From NCBI GenBank assembly GCA_963794475.1, contig CAWCDW010000005.1:62001-126000 (forward strand): a DNA stretch of 64,000 nt, given 5' to 3'. Shown here one piece after another: positions 34,441 through 43,177 of this stretch (position 1 is the first letter of the stretch; each line of letters begins with the position of its first letter). The translations under genes were made by a program, and so were the position numbers. The notes below the pieces were generated by a model. It searched no databases and was not told where the DNA came from. It worked only from the letters and a program-made list of their open reading frames with translations. The stretch is from GAS188 sp963794475 (GTDB lineage Bacteria; Pseudomonadota; Alphaproteobacteria; Rhizobiales; Beijerinckiaceae).

Positions 34441-35418
34441 TCACCCCTTGCCCGTCTTCGGCCAGGGCGTTTCGACGACGGGGGTGATTGGCCCCTTGCC
34501 CGAGAACCATTGCTTGAGGTTGTCGACGACGAGGTTGCCCATGGCGTTTCGCGTGTGCACCGAGGCCGAGCCTACATGCGGCAAGAGCACGACATGGGGC
34601 ATGTCGATCAACTCCTTCGGCACATTCGGCTCGTGCGCGAATACGTCGAGGCCGGCGCTTCCGACCTTTCCCGCCTTGAGCGCCTCGATCAGCGCCTTCT
34701 CGTCGACGACCGAGCCGCGCGCGATGTTGATGAGCACGCCCTTGGGGCCGAGTGCCTCCAAGACCTTTGCGTTGATGAGGTGCTTCGTCGCCGCGCCTCC
34801 GGGCGTGATCACCATGAGGATGTCGACCGCCTCGGCCATGCCGGTGAGGGAGGCGTAATAGGGGTAGGGCACGCCGGGCTTCGATGAGCGGCTGTGATAG
34901 GCAAGGCCAAGGCCGAATGCCTCCGCGCGCTTGGCGATCGCCATGCCGATGCGCCCGAGCCCCACGATACCCATGGTCTTGCCGCGCAAGGTGTCGGTGA
35001 AGGGGAAGGGCTTCGCGAGCCATTTGCCGGCGCGCAAATAGGCGTCCGCTTGCGGGAGCTGGCGCACCGTCGCGAGGAGAAGGCCCATCGCCGTGTCGGC
35101 GACCTCGTCGGTGAGCACGTCGGGCGTGTTGGTGACGACGATGCCGCGCTTTGCCGCGGCATTCGCGTCGACATGGTCGTAGCCGACGCCGCAGGACGCC
35201 AGGATCTCGAGATTCGGGTAGCGGTCGAAGAAGGCGTCGTCGAGACGTTCGTGGCTCTCGCCCGCCGCCACTCCACGGATTTGCTTCGTCACCTTATCGA
35301 GCTTCGCCTTCTGCTCGGCGCCCGTGAAGGGCCGATAGACGGTGAAGGCTTTATCGAGCCCATCCGCCGTCTTGTTCGGAAGAGGGCCGGTCAATACGAT
35401 ATCGATAGTCTCGGTCAT
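34441..35418 (-). CDS. D-2-hydroxyacid dehydrogenase (glyoxylate/hydroxypyruvate reductase type)
   Basis: A 325-residue NAD(P)-dependent dehydrogenase with the D-isomer hydroxyacid layout. The coenzyme loop is GIVGLGRIGMAIAKRA. The catalytic Arg lies in LINIARGSVVDE, the Glu in the AHEPNVPKEL region, and the His in VVLLPHVGSASVHTR. ASCGVGYDHVDANAA begins the substrate region. It probably reduces glyoxylate or hydroxypyruvate, but the substrate is inferred only from similarity. The start at 35418 (MTETIDIVL) has AGGTG five bases upstream. It is divergent from the ABC ATPase gene across 159 bases. Confidence 0.9.
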   Translation of the reverse strand: MTETIDIVLTGPLPNKTADGLDKAFTVYRPFTGAEQKAKLDKVTKQIRGVAAGESHERLDDAFFDRYPNLEILASCGVGYDHVDANAAAKRGIVVTNTPDVLTDEVADTAMGLLLATVRQLPQADAYLRAGKWLAKPFPFTDTLRGKTMGIVGLGRIGMAIAKRAEAFGLGLAYHSRSSKPGVPYPYYASLTGMAEAVDILMVITPGGAATKHLINAKVLEALGPKGVLINIARGSVVDEKALIEALKAGKVGSAGLDVFAHEPNVPKELIDMPHVVLLPHVGSASVHTRNAMGNLVVDNLKQWFSGKGPITPVVETPWPKTGKG

Positions 35419-35577
35419 TGAGCACCTGTGGCGGGAGAGCGTGATGTCGGCTCGCGCATCCCTCTCGGGGAGAGGGGCGCGTTGGCTTGCCTTGTGGAAA
35501 GCGAACAAGGATTATGCGCTAGAAGCGAGAACCGCAACGGAGAATTTCCGGAGCGGGGGCGCGGGAGAGGGAGCTGC

Positions 35578-36648
35578 ATGGCGAGCGTCGGCATCAAGGA
35601 TATCCGCAAGGCCTATGGATCGACCGAGGTCATTCACGGCATCAATGTCGAGATCCTCGACGGAGAATTCGTCACGCTCGTCGGCCCCTCTGGCTGCGGC
35701 AAATCCACCTTGTTGCGCATGATCGCCGGCCTCGAGGAAATCTCGTCGGGCGAGATACGGATCGGCGAGCGCGTGGTGAACGAGGTGCCGCCGAAAGAGC
35801 GGGACATCGCCATGGTGTTCCAAAATTACGCGCTCTACCCGCATATGACGGTCGCCGACAATATGGCCTTTTCGTTGAAGCTGAAGCGTGCGCCCAAGGC
35901 CGAGATCGCGGCGCGCGTCGACAAGGCGGCCGGCATTCTCGGGCTGCGCTCGCTCCTCGGTCGTTATCCGCGCCAGCTCTCGGGCGGCCAGCGTCAGCGC
36001 GTCGCCATGGGGCGCGCCATCGTGCGCGACCCGCAGGTGTTCTTGTTCGACGAGCCGCTCTCCAACCTCGACGCGAAGCTGCGCGTCGCCATGCGCGCCG
36101 AAATCAAGGATCTGCATCAACGCCTCGGCACGACAACGATCTATGTGACGCATGATCAGATCGAGGCGATGACCATGGCCGACAAGATCGTGGTGCTCCA
36201 CGACGGGCATGTCGAGCAGATCGGCGCGCCGCTCGAGCTCTACGACCGGCCGGCCAATCTCTTCGTCGCGGGCTTCATCGGCTCGCCGGCGATGAATGTC
36301 CTGAAAGGGCGCATTTCGGGAGGCGCCGGCAAGCCGGCCTTCAAGGCCGAGAATGGTGTCGAGATGCCGCTCGCGAGCGCGCCTCGTGCCTCGGACGGGA
36401 TGCCTGCCGCTTACGGCTTTCGCCCGGAACATCTGCGCATCGCGCAAGACGGCGTGCCGGCCGAGGTCGTGGTCGTCGAGCCCACGGGCTCGGAGACGCA
36501 GGTCATGCTCAAGCTCGGCGGCTCCGACATCGTCGCCGTCTTCCGCGATCGCATCGCGGCGCGCCCGGGCGAGACGATCAAGATCGCGCCCGACCTTGCG
36601 AGCGTGCATCTCTTCGATGCGGAGAGCGGCGAGCGCCTGGCCGCGTGA
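35578..36648 (+). CDS. UgpC/MalK-type ABC transporter ATPase (orphan)
   Basis: A 356-residue ATPase of the carbohydrate-importer class (UgpC/MalK). The ATPase domain shows Walker A GPSGCGKSTLLRMIAG, Q-loop FQNYALYPHMTV, signature LSGGQRQRVAMGRAIV, Walker B VFLFDEPLSNLDAKLR and the H-loop THDQIEAMTMAD. A C-terminal TOBE/MalK regulatory region follows (YGFRPEHLRIAQDG). GGGAGAGGGAG precedes the ATG at 35578. No permease or sugar-binding gene is nearby, so it presumably energises one or more transporters encoded elsewhere. Confidence 0.93.
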   Translation: MASVGIKDIRKAYGSTEVIHGINVEILDGEFVTLVGPSGCGKSTLLRMIAGLEEISSGEIRIGERVVNEVPPKERDIAMVFQNYALYPHMTVADNMAFSLKLKRAPKAEIAARVDKAAGILGLRSLLGRYPRQLSGGQRQRVAMGRAIVRDPQVFLFDEPLSNLDAKLRVAMRAEIKDLHQRLGTTTIYVTHDQIEAMTMADKIVVLHDGHVEQIGAPLELYDRPANLFVAGFIGSPAMNVLKGRISGGAGKPAFKAENGVEMPLASAPRASDGMPAAYGFRPEHLRIAQDGVPAEVVVVEPTGSETQVMLKLGGSDIVAVFRDRIAARPGETIKIAPDLASVHLFDAESGERLAA

Positions 36649-36666
36649 GCGTTGTCGGTACGAAAG

Positions 36667-37020
36667 CTAATTCGCGGGCGCCGGCGCGGGGGCCGATATG
36701 GGCGGCGTCGCCGCGGGCGCGGGATGTCGCGCGGCGTTGGAGAATAGCGGATCACGGCGCGCGTGCCGGCGCGATTTGAGGTGCAGGTTCAACGAGTTGC
36801 GATATTCGCGCAAACCCTTGACGCAGAGCTTCGACAGATCGTTCACATGCTCACGCAGGCAGGCCTGAATGCGCCCGCCTCCGGGTTTCTCATGCTCGCA
36901 AAAACGCTCGACCTCAGCCTTGCAAGGGCCCTCGCGCACGCTATGGAACGCAATCGTCGCCGCCGAGGAAGGCAAGGCTGAAAGGATGAGGAAGGTCGCG
37001 ATCACCGTCGTCTTAACCAT
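36667..37020 (-). CDS. Small exported Cys-rich protein
   Basis: A 117-residue protein with a signal peptide (MVKTTVIATFLILSALPSSAA). Its mature domain has four Cys in the pattern GPCKAEVERFC, RIQACLREH and LSKLCVKGL, resembling the Cys-rich GLG1-type repeat. A basic stretch (LKSRRHARR) and a Pro/Ala-rich tail (APAPAPAN) follow. Function is unknown; the Cys spacing suggests disulfides in the periplasm. I start at 37020; an earlier in-frame codon at 37050 only adds a leader. It is convergent with the ABC ATPase gene, 18 bases away. Confidence 0.75.
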   Translation of the reverse strand: MVKTTVIATFLILSALPSSAATIAFHSVREGPCKAEVERFCEHEKPGGGRIQACLREHVNDLSKLCVKGLREYRNSLNLHLKSRRHARRDPLFSNAARHPAPAATPPISAPAPAPAN

Positions 37021-37290
37021 GCTCGGCTCCAAGCGAGGCAAAAGACACATAGCAGCAGCGGCGAGAAATGCTACACTCGGCGACCGCTGTGGAAGGCCAA
37101 GCTTCTTTCCTCGGCTCCGGGGCCGCTTGCACGGCTTAGTCGCCGATTGAGCATGCCGCGGAACGATCCGGCCCTATTTGCTTCTTGATCGGCGACCTTA
37201 CCTCATGGCCGCATGGAGAATTGGTGAAGCTTTGGCAATATGGGAATGTGCCCGCCTTCACAAAATCACAAAAACCGGAAGGAGAGGGGG

Positions 37291-37656
37291 ATGCCTCGGT
37301 CAGGGGCGCCATCCGCCGCGCCAGGGCCAGCGCCTCGACACTCACCGCTTGCTCTTCTCGCGATCGGGTTCGTGCAGCTTTACCGCCACAGCCTTTCGGC
37401 TCTGCTCGGCCGGCAATGCCGCTATCTTCCGACCTGCTCCGAATATGCGCTCGACGCCTTTCGCCTGCACGGCTTTTGGGCCGGGTCGTTCATGGCTTTC
37501 GCGCGGCTGTGCCGCTGTGGGCCTTACGGCGGTCAGGGTTACGACCCCGTGCCGCGCATGATCCCCGACACGGCGCGCTGGTGGCTTCCGTGGCGCTACG
37601 GCGTGTGGCGCGGCCCGCGCGAGGGGGACGGAAGCGATGTGGCGCCGAAGTCATGA
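37291..37656 (+). CDS. yidD: Membrane protein insertion efficiency factor YidD
   Basis: A 121-residue protein with the YidD core: LLAIGFVQLYRHSLSALLG, then the Cys-rich CRYLPTCSEYALDAF, and LCRCGPYGGQGYDPVP. YidD helps YidC-dependent membrane protein insertion. GGAGAGGGGG lies directly before the ATG at 37291; the frame opens earlier, at 37240, but without similarity. It is about 30 residues longer than the shortest YidD proteins, with N- and C-terminal extensions. mipZ follows after 26 bases. The 270-base gap upstream (37021-37290) shows no gene. Confidence 0.9.
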   Translation: MPRSGAPSAAPGPAPRHSPLALLAIGFVQLYRHSLSALLGRQCRYLPTCSEYALDAFRLHGFWAGSFMAFARLCRCGPYGGQGYDPVPRMIPDTARWWLPWRYGVWRGPREGDGSDVAPKS

Positions 37657-37682
37657 GTGAAAAATCCGATCAATAGGCAAAG

Positions 37683-38612
37683 ATGGCGCAAGCGAGCGAA
37701 CGTCCCGAGCTGCGAAGCGCCCATGTGATCGTGGTCGGCAACGAGAAGGGCGGGACGGGCAAGTCCACGCTCTCCATCCACATCATCCTCGCGCTCCTCA
37801 AGGCGGGCCACCGTGTCGCCTCGATCGATCTCGACACCCGCCAGCGGACGCTTACGCGCTTTCTCGAAAACCGCCAAAGCTGGGCGGCGAATGCGGGGCA
37901 CGCGATCGAGCTGCCCTTCCACCATGCGCTCGAGCGCGGCCGCAAGGATAGCGCCGGCGAGAACGAGATCGTCGAGTTCACCTCTTTCGCCGAGGCGATT
38001 TCGCGCATCGAGCACGCTTACGAATTCGCGGTGATCGACACGCCCGCGAGCGACAGCTATCTCATGCGGCTCGCCCACTCGCTCGCCGACACGCTGGTGA
38101 CGCCGATGAATGATTCCTTCATCGATGTCGACGTGCTGGCGCGCGTGCACAACGACAGGCGCGAGCGCGGCGCGACGGCCCAATACGCGGCCCTTGTCCT
38201 CGAGGCGCGCCGCCAGCGCAGGCTCGCGGATGCCGGCCTCATCGACTGGGTAGTGGTGCGCAATCGCATGGCTTCGCTGCAGTCGCACAACCAGCGCCAG
38301 GTCGCCCGAAGCCTCGGCCGCCTGTCGCCGGAGCTGCAGTTTCGCATGGCGGAAGGCTTCGGCGATCGCGTCATATTCCGCGAGCTTTTCCCGGTCGGCC
38401 TCACGGTTCTCGATTCGATCGAGGAGGTCACCGACAAAGGCACGCTCTCAGCCTCGCAGGTTGCCGCGCGCGGCGAGGTCGAGGCGCTCATTCGCAATTT
38501 GCGCCTGCCGACACGGAATGCGCAGCTCCCGCACATGGAGGCGCGCCACCTCTGGTTCGAAGAGACGCAGGCTTTCTACGAAGAGCTTATCGCCAAGGGG
38601 GCGACGGAATAG
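37683..38612 (+). CDS. mipZ: Division-plane positioning ATPase MipZ
   Basis: A ParA/MinD-family P-loop ATPase that forms a gradient from the pole-bound ParB complex and blocks FtsZ assembly away from midcell. The 309-residue protein has the deviant Walker A GNEKGGTGKSTLSIHI, and SIDLDTRQRTLTRFLENR, where Asp-Leu-Asp and the Gln fit MipZ rather than ParA. Walker B is FAVIDTPASDSYL. MipZ is a marker of alphaproteobacteria lacking MinCDE. ParB is not in this window. Confidence 0.93.
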   Translation: MAQASERPELRSAHVIVVGNEKGGTGKSTLSIHIILALLKAGHRVASIDLDTRQRTLTRFLENRQSWAANAGHAIELPFHHALERGRKDSAGENEIVEFTSFAEAISRIEHAYEFAVIDTPASDSYLMRLAHSLADTLVTPMNDSFIDVDVLARVHNDRRERGATAQYAALVLEARRQRRLADAGLIDWVVVRNRMASLQSHNQRQVARSLGRLSPELQFRMAEGFGDRVIFRELFPVGLTVLDSIEEVTDKGTLSASQVAARGEVEALIRNLRLPTRNAQLPHMEARHLWFEETQAFYEELIAKGATE

Positions 38613-39013
38613 AGGGGGGAGGACGACGCGAGCAGTGGCCAGACTGTCCGACTTTTAAGCTGTCGACCCCTTACCGCTTGAGGGGTTCGCGCGCGCGAAT
38701 GCAGCTCGCTCAGCCCGACGTCTCGAGACTTCACCGAGGTCGGCTTACGGGGTTTTCTCTCGGAAGGCTCCTTGGTTTTGTTCGGGCGCTCGGCGGTGAT
38801 GTCAAAATCGACATCAGGTTGAAGACGGCCGAGGACAGAGTTCGCAAGGTCGCCTGAACGGCTCGATGGCAAGGCGGCCTTCGAACCTCGCGGTTTTATC
38901 ACCGCGATATAGCGAGATGCGCTTTCGGCGCTATTGTGATCCTTCGGTTTTCAGTCTCATAATGGCCTGGAATGCGGTGTCATCCGCGAAATCAGCATCA
39001 TCGGGAGCACGCC
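38613..39013. other. 400-base gap with a doubtful reverse-strand frame
   Basis: No confident gene is seen. A reverse-strand frame from a GTG at 38902 reads MIKPRGSKAALPSSRSGD, then LQPDVDFDITAERPNKTKEP, and continues 108 codons into the mipZ 3' end. It has no ribosome site or recognisable domain. The promoter of the downstream binding-protein gene must also lie here. Confidence 0.3.
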
Positions 39014-40222
39014 ATGAGATTGGCCGCCATCGCCTTTGTCGCATTCGCCTCGACCCTTTGCGCGGGAAGCGCGCAGGCCCAATTCTCGAGCGATGGGGTT
39101 AAGCTCGGTGTGCTCACCGACATGTCGAGCCTTTATTCCGACGCGACCGGGAAGGGCTCTCTGATCGCGGCGCAAATGGCGGTCGAGGATTTCGGCGGCA
39201 AGGTGAAGGGAAAGCCGATCGAGGTCATCAGCGCCGATCACCAGAACAAGCCCGATGTGGGCTCCTCGATCGCGCGCGACTGGTACGACAATCAGCATGT
39301 CGATGCGATCGTCGATGTGCCGACCTCCTCGATCGCGCTCGCCGTGCAGAAGATCACGCAGGACAAGAACAAGGTCTTCCTCATGTCGGGCCCGGGATCC
39401 TCGGACCTCACGGGCGTCGCCTGCTCGCCGAACGGCATCATGTGGACCTACGACACCTATGCGCTGAGCCAGGTCACGGCGAAGGCACTCATCGCGCGCA
39501 AGGACGATAGCTGGTTCTTCATCACCGCGGATTATGCCTTCGGCCACGCGCTCGAGCGGGACGCGGCCAATACGGTGAAGGCGAATGGCGGCACCGTCAT
39601 GGGCACGGTGAACGCGCCCTTCAACAGCCAGGATTTTTCTTCCTTCCTTCTCCAGGCGCAAGGCTCGAAGGCGAAGGTGGTCGGCCTCGCGAATGCGGGA
39701 GGCGATACGCAGACCGCCATCAAGCAGGCGGCCGAGTTCGGGCTTTCGGAAGGCGGCCAGAAAATCGCGGCGCTTCTTCTCGAGATCACCGACACCCACA
39801 GCCTCGGCCTCAAGACGGCGCAAGGCCTGCTTGCCGCCGACGCCTTTTATTGGGATCGTGACGACGAGAGCCGTGCCTTCTCGAAGCGCTTCCTCGCGCG
39901 GGCGGGCAATATGCCGTCGATGATCCAGGCCGGCATCTATTCGGCCGTGACGCATTACCTCAAGGCGATCGACGCCACCGGAACGGACGACGCGAAAACC
40001 GTGATCGCGAAGATGAAGGCGACCCCGATCAACGATTTCTTCGCCAAGAACGGCTATATCCGCGAGGACGGCAGAATGGTGCACGATATGTATCTGGTGC
40101 AGGCGAAGAAGCCCTCCGAATCCAAGGGCGAATGGGATCTCTACAACATCCTCGCCACCATCCCCGGGGACCAGGCGTTTCGCCCGATGTCGGAGGGCGG
40201 CTGTCCCTACATCAAAGGGTAG
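39014..40222 (+). CDS. Branched-chain amino-acid-type ABC substrate-binding protein (orphan)
   Basis: A 402-residue periplasmic binding protein of the LivJ/type I fold. The signal peptide is MRLAAIAFVAFASTLCAGSA with cleavage near AQAQF. The mature part begins VKLGVLTDMSSLYSDATGKG and contains DHQNKPDVGSSIARDWYD and PTSSIALAVQKI, standard for the family. GGGAGCACGCC precedes the ATG at 39014. No Liv permease or ATPase genes are adjacent, so it is either an orphan or serves a distant transporter. Ligands of this class range from amino acids to amides and aromatic acids. Confidence 0.9.
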   Translation: MRLAAIAFVAFASTLCAGSAQAQFSSDGVKLGVLTDMSSLYSDATGKGSLIAAQMAVEDFGGKVKGKPIEVISADHQNKPDVGSSIARDWYDNQHVDAIVDVPTSSIALAVQKITQDKNKVFLMSGPGSSDLTGVACSPNGIMWTYDTYALSQVTAKALIARKDDSWFFITADYAFGHALERDAANTVKANGGTVMGTVNAPFNSQDFSSFLLQAQGSKAKVVGLANAGGDTQTAIKQAAEFGLSEGGQKIAALLLEITDTHSLGLKTAQGLLAADAFYWDRDDESRAFSKRFLARAGNMPSMIQAGIYSAVTHYLKAIDATGTDDAKTVIAKMKATPINDFFAKNGYIREDGRMVHDMYLVQAKKPSESKGEWDLYNILATIPGDQAFRPMSEGGCPYIKG

Positions 40223-40446
40223 AGGAGCCCGGCCGGCCCGCGTGATTGCGATCCGAGTCGAAGAGGCCGACGCGGATTTAAAGCCCTTGGCGGCGAAGAT
40301 GAGACGCGAGGCTCGCGCCCGTTCTCGAGCTGGTGCCTGGGGTTGCCTTCGCGCGCTCATCCCGTTAGAGGCGCTGGCTTCGCCGGCCAGTGCCGCCGCA
40401 CCACCGCTTACCTGCAGGGTGTGCAGGAGTGAGCCAGGAGACTGCG

Positions 40447-42408
40447 ATGATCACCCTTACATTTCCCGATGGCGCCAAGCGCCAGTTTGAACGAGGCGTC
40501 AGCGGCGCCGAGATTGCCAAAGGCATTTCGCCTTCGCTCTTGAAGCGCACCGTCGCCATGGCGCTCGACGGCAATCTCGCCGACCTTTCCGACAAGATCA
40601 CCCATGATGCCAAGATCGAGTTCGTGGCACGCGATGATGCGCGTGCGCTGGAGCTCATCCGGCACGATGCGGCCCATGTGCTCGCCGAAGCCGTGCAGGA
40701 GCTCTACCCGGGCACGCAAGTGACCATCGGGCCCGTGATCGAGAACGGCTTCTATTACGATTTTGCGCGCAACCAGCCCTTCACGCCCGAGGATTTCCCG
40801 GCGATCGAGAAGAAGATGCGCGAGATCATCGCGCGCGACAAACCCTTCACCAAGCGGGAGGTCTCGCGCGAGGAAGCCAAGGCCTTCTTCCGCGACAAGG
40901 GCGAGAACTTCAAGGTCGAGCTCGTCGACGCCATTCCGGCGGGCGAGCCGATCAAGTTCTACGATCAGGGCGGCTGGATCGACCTTTGCCGCGGCCCCCA
41001 TATGACCTCGACCGGAAAAGTCGGGGATGCCGTCAGGCTGATGAAAGTCGCCGGCGCTTATTGGCGGGGTGATCCCAAGAACCCGATGCTGACGCGCATT
41101 TATGGCACCGCCTTCGCCAAGCGCGAGGATCTCGAAGCCTATCTCAAGCAGATGCAAGAGGCCGAGAAGCGCGACCACAGACGCCTCGGCCGCGAGATGG
41201 ATCTCTTCCATTTCCAGGAGGAAGGTCCCGGCGTCGTCTTCTGGCACGCCAAGGGCTGGACGCTGTTCCAGCAATTGATCGCCTATATGCGCCGCCGCCT
41301 TGCGCGCGACTATCAGGAGGTCAACGCGCCCCAGATCCTCGACAAATCCTTATGGGAGACGTCCGGCCATTGGGATTGGTATCGCGAAAACATGTTCGTG
41401 ACCAAGACCGAGGATGACCGCGTCTTCGCCATCAAGCCGATGAACTGTCCCGGCCACATCCAGATCTTCAAGCATGGCTTGAAGTCCTATCGCGACCTGC
41501 CGCTCCGGCTCGCCGAGTTCGGCGCGGTGTCGCGGTATGAGCCGTCGGGCGCGCTGCACGGGCTTTTGCGCGTGCGGGCCTTCACGCAAGACGATGCTCA
41601 CGTCTTCTGTACCGAGGCGCAGCTCGCCGCCGAATGCCTGAAGATCAACGAATTGATCGTGTCGGTCTACAAGGATTTTGGCTTCGAGGAATGCGTCGTG
41701 AAGCTCTCGACCCGGCCCGCAAAACGCGTCGGCACCGATGCCATGTGGGACCATGCGGAAGAGGTGATGCGCCGCGTGCTCGACGAGATCGAGGCCAATT
41801 CAGGCGGGCGCATCAAGACGAGCATCAACCCGGGGGAGGGCGCCTTCTACGGGCCGAAATTCGAATATGTGCTGCGTGACGCCATCGGTCGCGATTGGCA
41901 ATGCGGCACGACGCAAGTCGACTTCGCCTTGCCGGAGCGCTTCGGCATGTTCTACATCGATCATGATGGGCAAAAGAAAACGCCCGTCATGGTGCATCGG
42001 GCCATCTGCGGCTCGATGGAACGCTTCTCGGGCATTCTCATCGAGCATCATGCGGGTCACTTCCCGCTTTGGCTCGCGCCGATCCAGGTCATGATCGCGA
42101 CCATCACCTCGGAGGCGGATGATTACGCCAATGAGGTGCTCGAGGCGGCGCGCGCCAAGGGGCTTCGTGCGGATATCGACCTGCGCAACGAGAAGATCAC
42201 CTATAAGGTGCGCGAGCATTCGCTCGTGAAACAGCCGGTGCTACTCGTGGTCGGCAAGAAGGAGGCGGCGGAACGCGCCGTCTCGATCCGCCGGCTCGGC
42301 TCGAACGAGACGCGAAGCGTGCCGCTCGAGGCAGCGCTGGCCGCCTTGGTCGACGAAGCGCGTCCGCCGGATCTGCGCACCGGGGAAGCCTTGGAGGCAG
42401 CGGCGTAA
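40447..42408 (+). CDS. thrS: Threonyl-tRNA synthetase
   Basis: Class II synthetase of 653 residues that charges tRNA-Thr. Domains in order: TGS (residues 1-62, MITLTFPDGAKRQFERG), the editing N2 domain (RHDAAHVLAEAVQELYPG, with the zinc-type His/Cys set including DLCRGPH), the catalytic core (KPMNCPGHIQIF, RYEPSGALHGLLRVRAFTQDDAH, and motif 3 GSMERFSGILIEHHAG), and the anticodon-binding domain (PIQVMIATITSEADDYANEV). AGGAGACTGCG precedes the ATG at 40447. The 224-base upstream gap shows no T-box or gene. folA follows after 25 bases. Confidence 0.96.
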   Translation: MITLTFPDGAKRQFERGVSGAEIAKGISPSLLKRTVAMALDGNLADLSDKITHDAKIEFVARDDARALELIRHDAAHVLAEAVQELYPGTQVTIGPVIENGFYYDFARNQPFTPEDFPAIEKKMREIIARDKPFTKREVSREEAKAFFRDKGENFKVELVDAIPAGEPIKFYDQGGWIDLCRGPHMTSTGKVGDAVRLMKVAGAYWRGDPKNPMLTRIYGTAFAKREDLEAYLKQMQEAEKRDHRRLGREMDLFHFQEEGPGVVFWHAKGWTLFQQLIAYMRRRLARDYQEVNAPQILDKSLWETSGHWDWYRENMFVTKTEDDRVFAIKPMNCPGHIQIFKHGLKSYRDLPLRLAEFGAVSRYEPSGALHGLLRVRAFTQDDAHVFCTEAQLAAECLKINELIVSVYKDFGFEECVVKLSTRPAKRVGTDAMWDHAEEVMRRVLDEIEANSGGRIKTSINPGEGAFYGPKFEYVLRDAIGRDWQCGTTQVDFALPERFGMFYIDHDGQKKTPVMVHRAICGSMERFSGILIEHHAGHFPLWLAPIQVMIATITSEADDYANEVLEAARAKGLRADIDLRNEKITYKVREHSLVKQPVLLVVGKKEAAERAVSIRRLGSNETRSVPLEAALAALVDEARPPDLRTGEALEAAA

Positions 42409-42433
42409 GAGGAAGGTTGAACCGGTTAAGACA

Positions 42434-42943
42434 ATGGCTCTTCCGCTCGTGATCGTCGTCGCGGTTGCCGAGAACGGCGTCATCGGCAAGGACAATGGCC
42501 TCTCCTGGCGCATGCCGAGCGATTTGAAGCGCTTTCGCCGCATCACCATGGGGAAGCCCTTGATCATGGGGCGCAAGACCTTCCAATCGATCGGGCGGCC
42601 CTTACCGGGGCGCGAGATCGTCGTGGTGACGCACGATGGGGCGTTCAGGGCCGAGGGCGTTCACGTCGTGCACTCGCCGCGGGAAGCCGTGGTGAAGGCG
42701 CAAGAGCTCGCCGCCAAGATGGGCGCAGATGAGATCATCATCGCCGGCGGGGCTGCGATCTATGCGACGCTGCTGGGGTGCGCGTCACGCATCGATCTCA
42801 CGCGCGTTCATGCGCATATCGAGGGCGATGCAATATTCCCTTCACTTGACTGCAAGGAATGGCGCGAGACCGGGCGCGAGGAGCACAGCGCTCAACTTGG
42901 CGATGATCACGACTTTACGCTGATCACGCTCTCGCGGACCTGA
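42434..42943 (+). CDS. folA: Dihydrofolate reductase
   Basis: NADPH-dependent reductase that regenerates tetrahydrofolate. The 169-residue protein shows VVAVAENGVIGKDNGLSWRM (substrate loop, with Trp and the catalytic-region acidic residue in PSDLKRF), LIMGRKTFQSIGRPLPGRE, and IIIAGGAAIYATLL. Gene position directly after thrS probably means cotranscription. It complements glyA in folate one-carbon metabolism. Confidence 0.95.
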   Translation: MALPLVIVVAVAENGVIGKDNGLSWRMPSDLKRFRRITMGKPLIMGRKTFQSIGRPLPGREIVVVTHDGAFRAEGVHVVHSPREAVVKAQELAAKMGADEIIIAGGAAIYATLLGCASRIDLTRVHAHIEGDAIFPSLDCKEWRETGREEHSAQLGDDHDFTLITLSRT

Positions 42944-42980
42944 ATAGGCCCTTAATATGCCAAGGTTAAGCGGAATGGGC

Positions 42981-43004
42981 ATGGCGCCAAGAGCTTGGCG
43001 CCAT
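42981..43004. repeat. Perfect 24-base inverted repeat after folA
   Basis: ATGGCGCCAAG (42981-42991) and its exact complement CTTGGCGCCAT (42994-43004) are separated by two bases. It could be a terminator stem for folA (no T run) or a protein-binding site. Confidence 0.6.
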
Positions 43005-43010
43005 GAGCTT

Positions 43011-43080
43011 GGTGTCATGGGGTCTGATGTCAATGGGCCTAAAGTCATGGGCTAAAGTCATGGGCTTGATGTCAGGCCTT
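43011..43080 (+). repeat. Short degenerate tandem repeats before hflK
   Basis: A 13-base unit AAAGTCATGGGCT occurs twice in exact tandem (43041-43053 and 43054-43066). Degenerate copies flank it (GTGTCATGGGGTCT, GATGTCAATGGGCCT, GATGTCAGGCCTT). The array fills much of the 234-base gap between folA and hflK. It has no clear coding role. Confidence 0.65.
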
Positions 43081-43177
43081 GGCGTCGCAGGCGATGAGCC
43101 GAGCTTGACACGCAAGGTGGCGCGGGTGAAGCCATCGCCGACGAGCGCCGTTCATGCGGCTGTGGTAAGGATCGAAT

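Noticed and set aside
38576..38902. Reverse-strand frame of 108 codons after mipZ
   Set aside because: GTG start, no ribosome site, no recognisable domain, and it runs into the mipZ 3' end. Mentioned as doubtful only.
42975..43055. Tiny frame MGMAPRAWRHELGVMG and onward through the repeats before hflK
   Set aside because: It is made entirely of the palindrome and tandem repeats and has no ribosome site; more likely non-coding.
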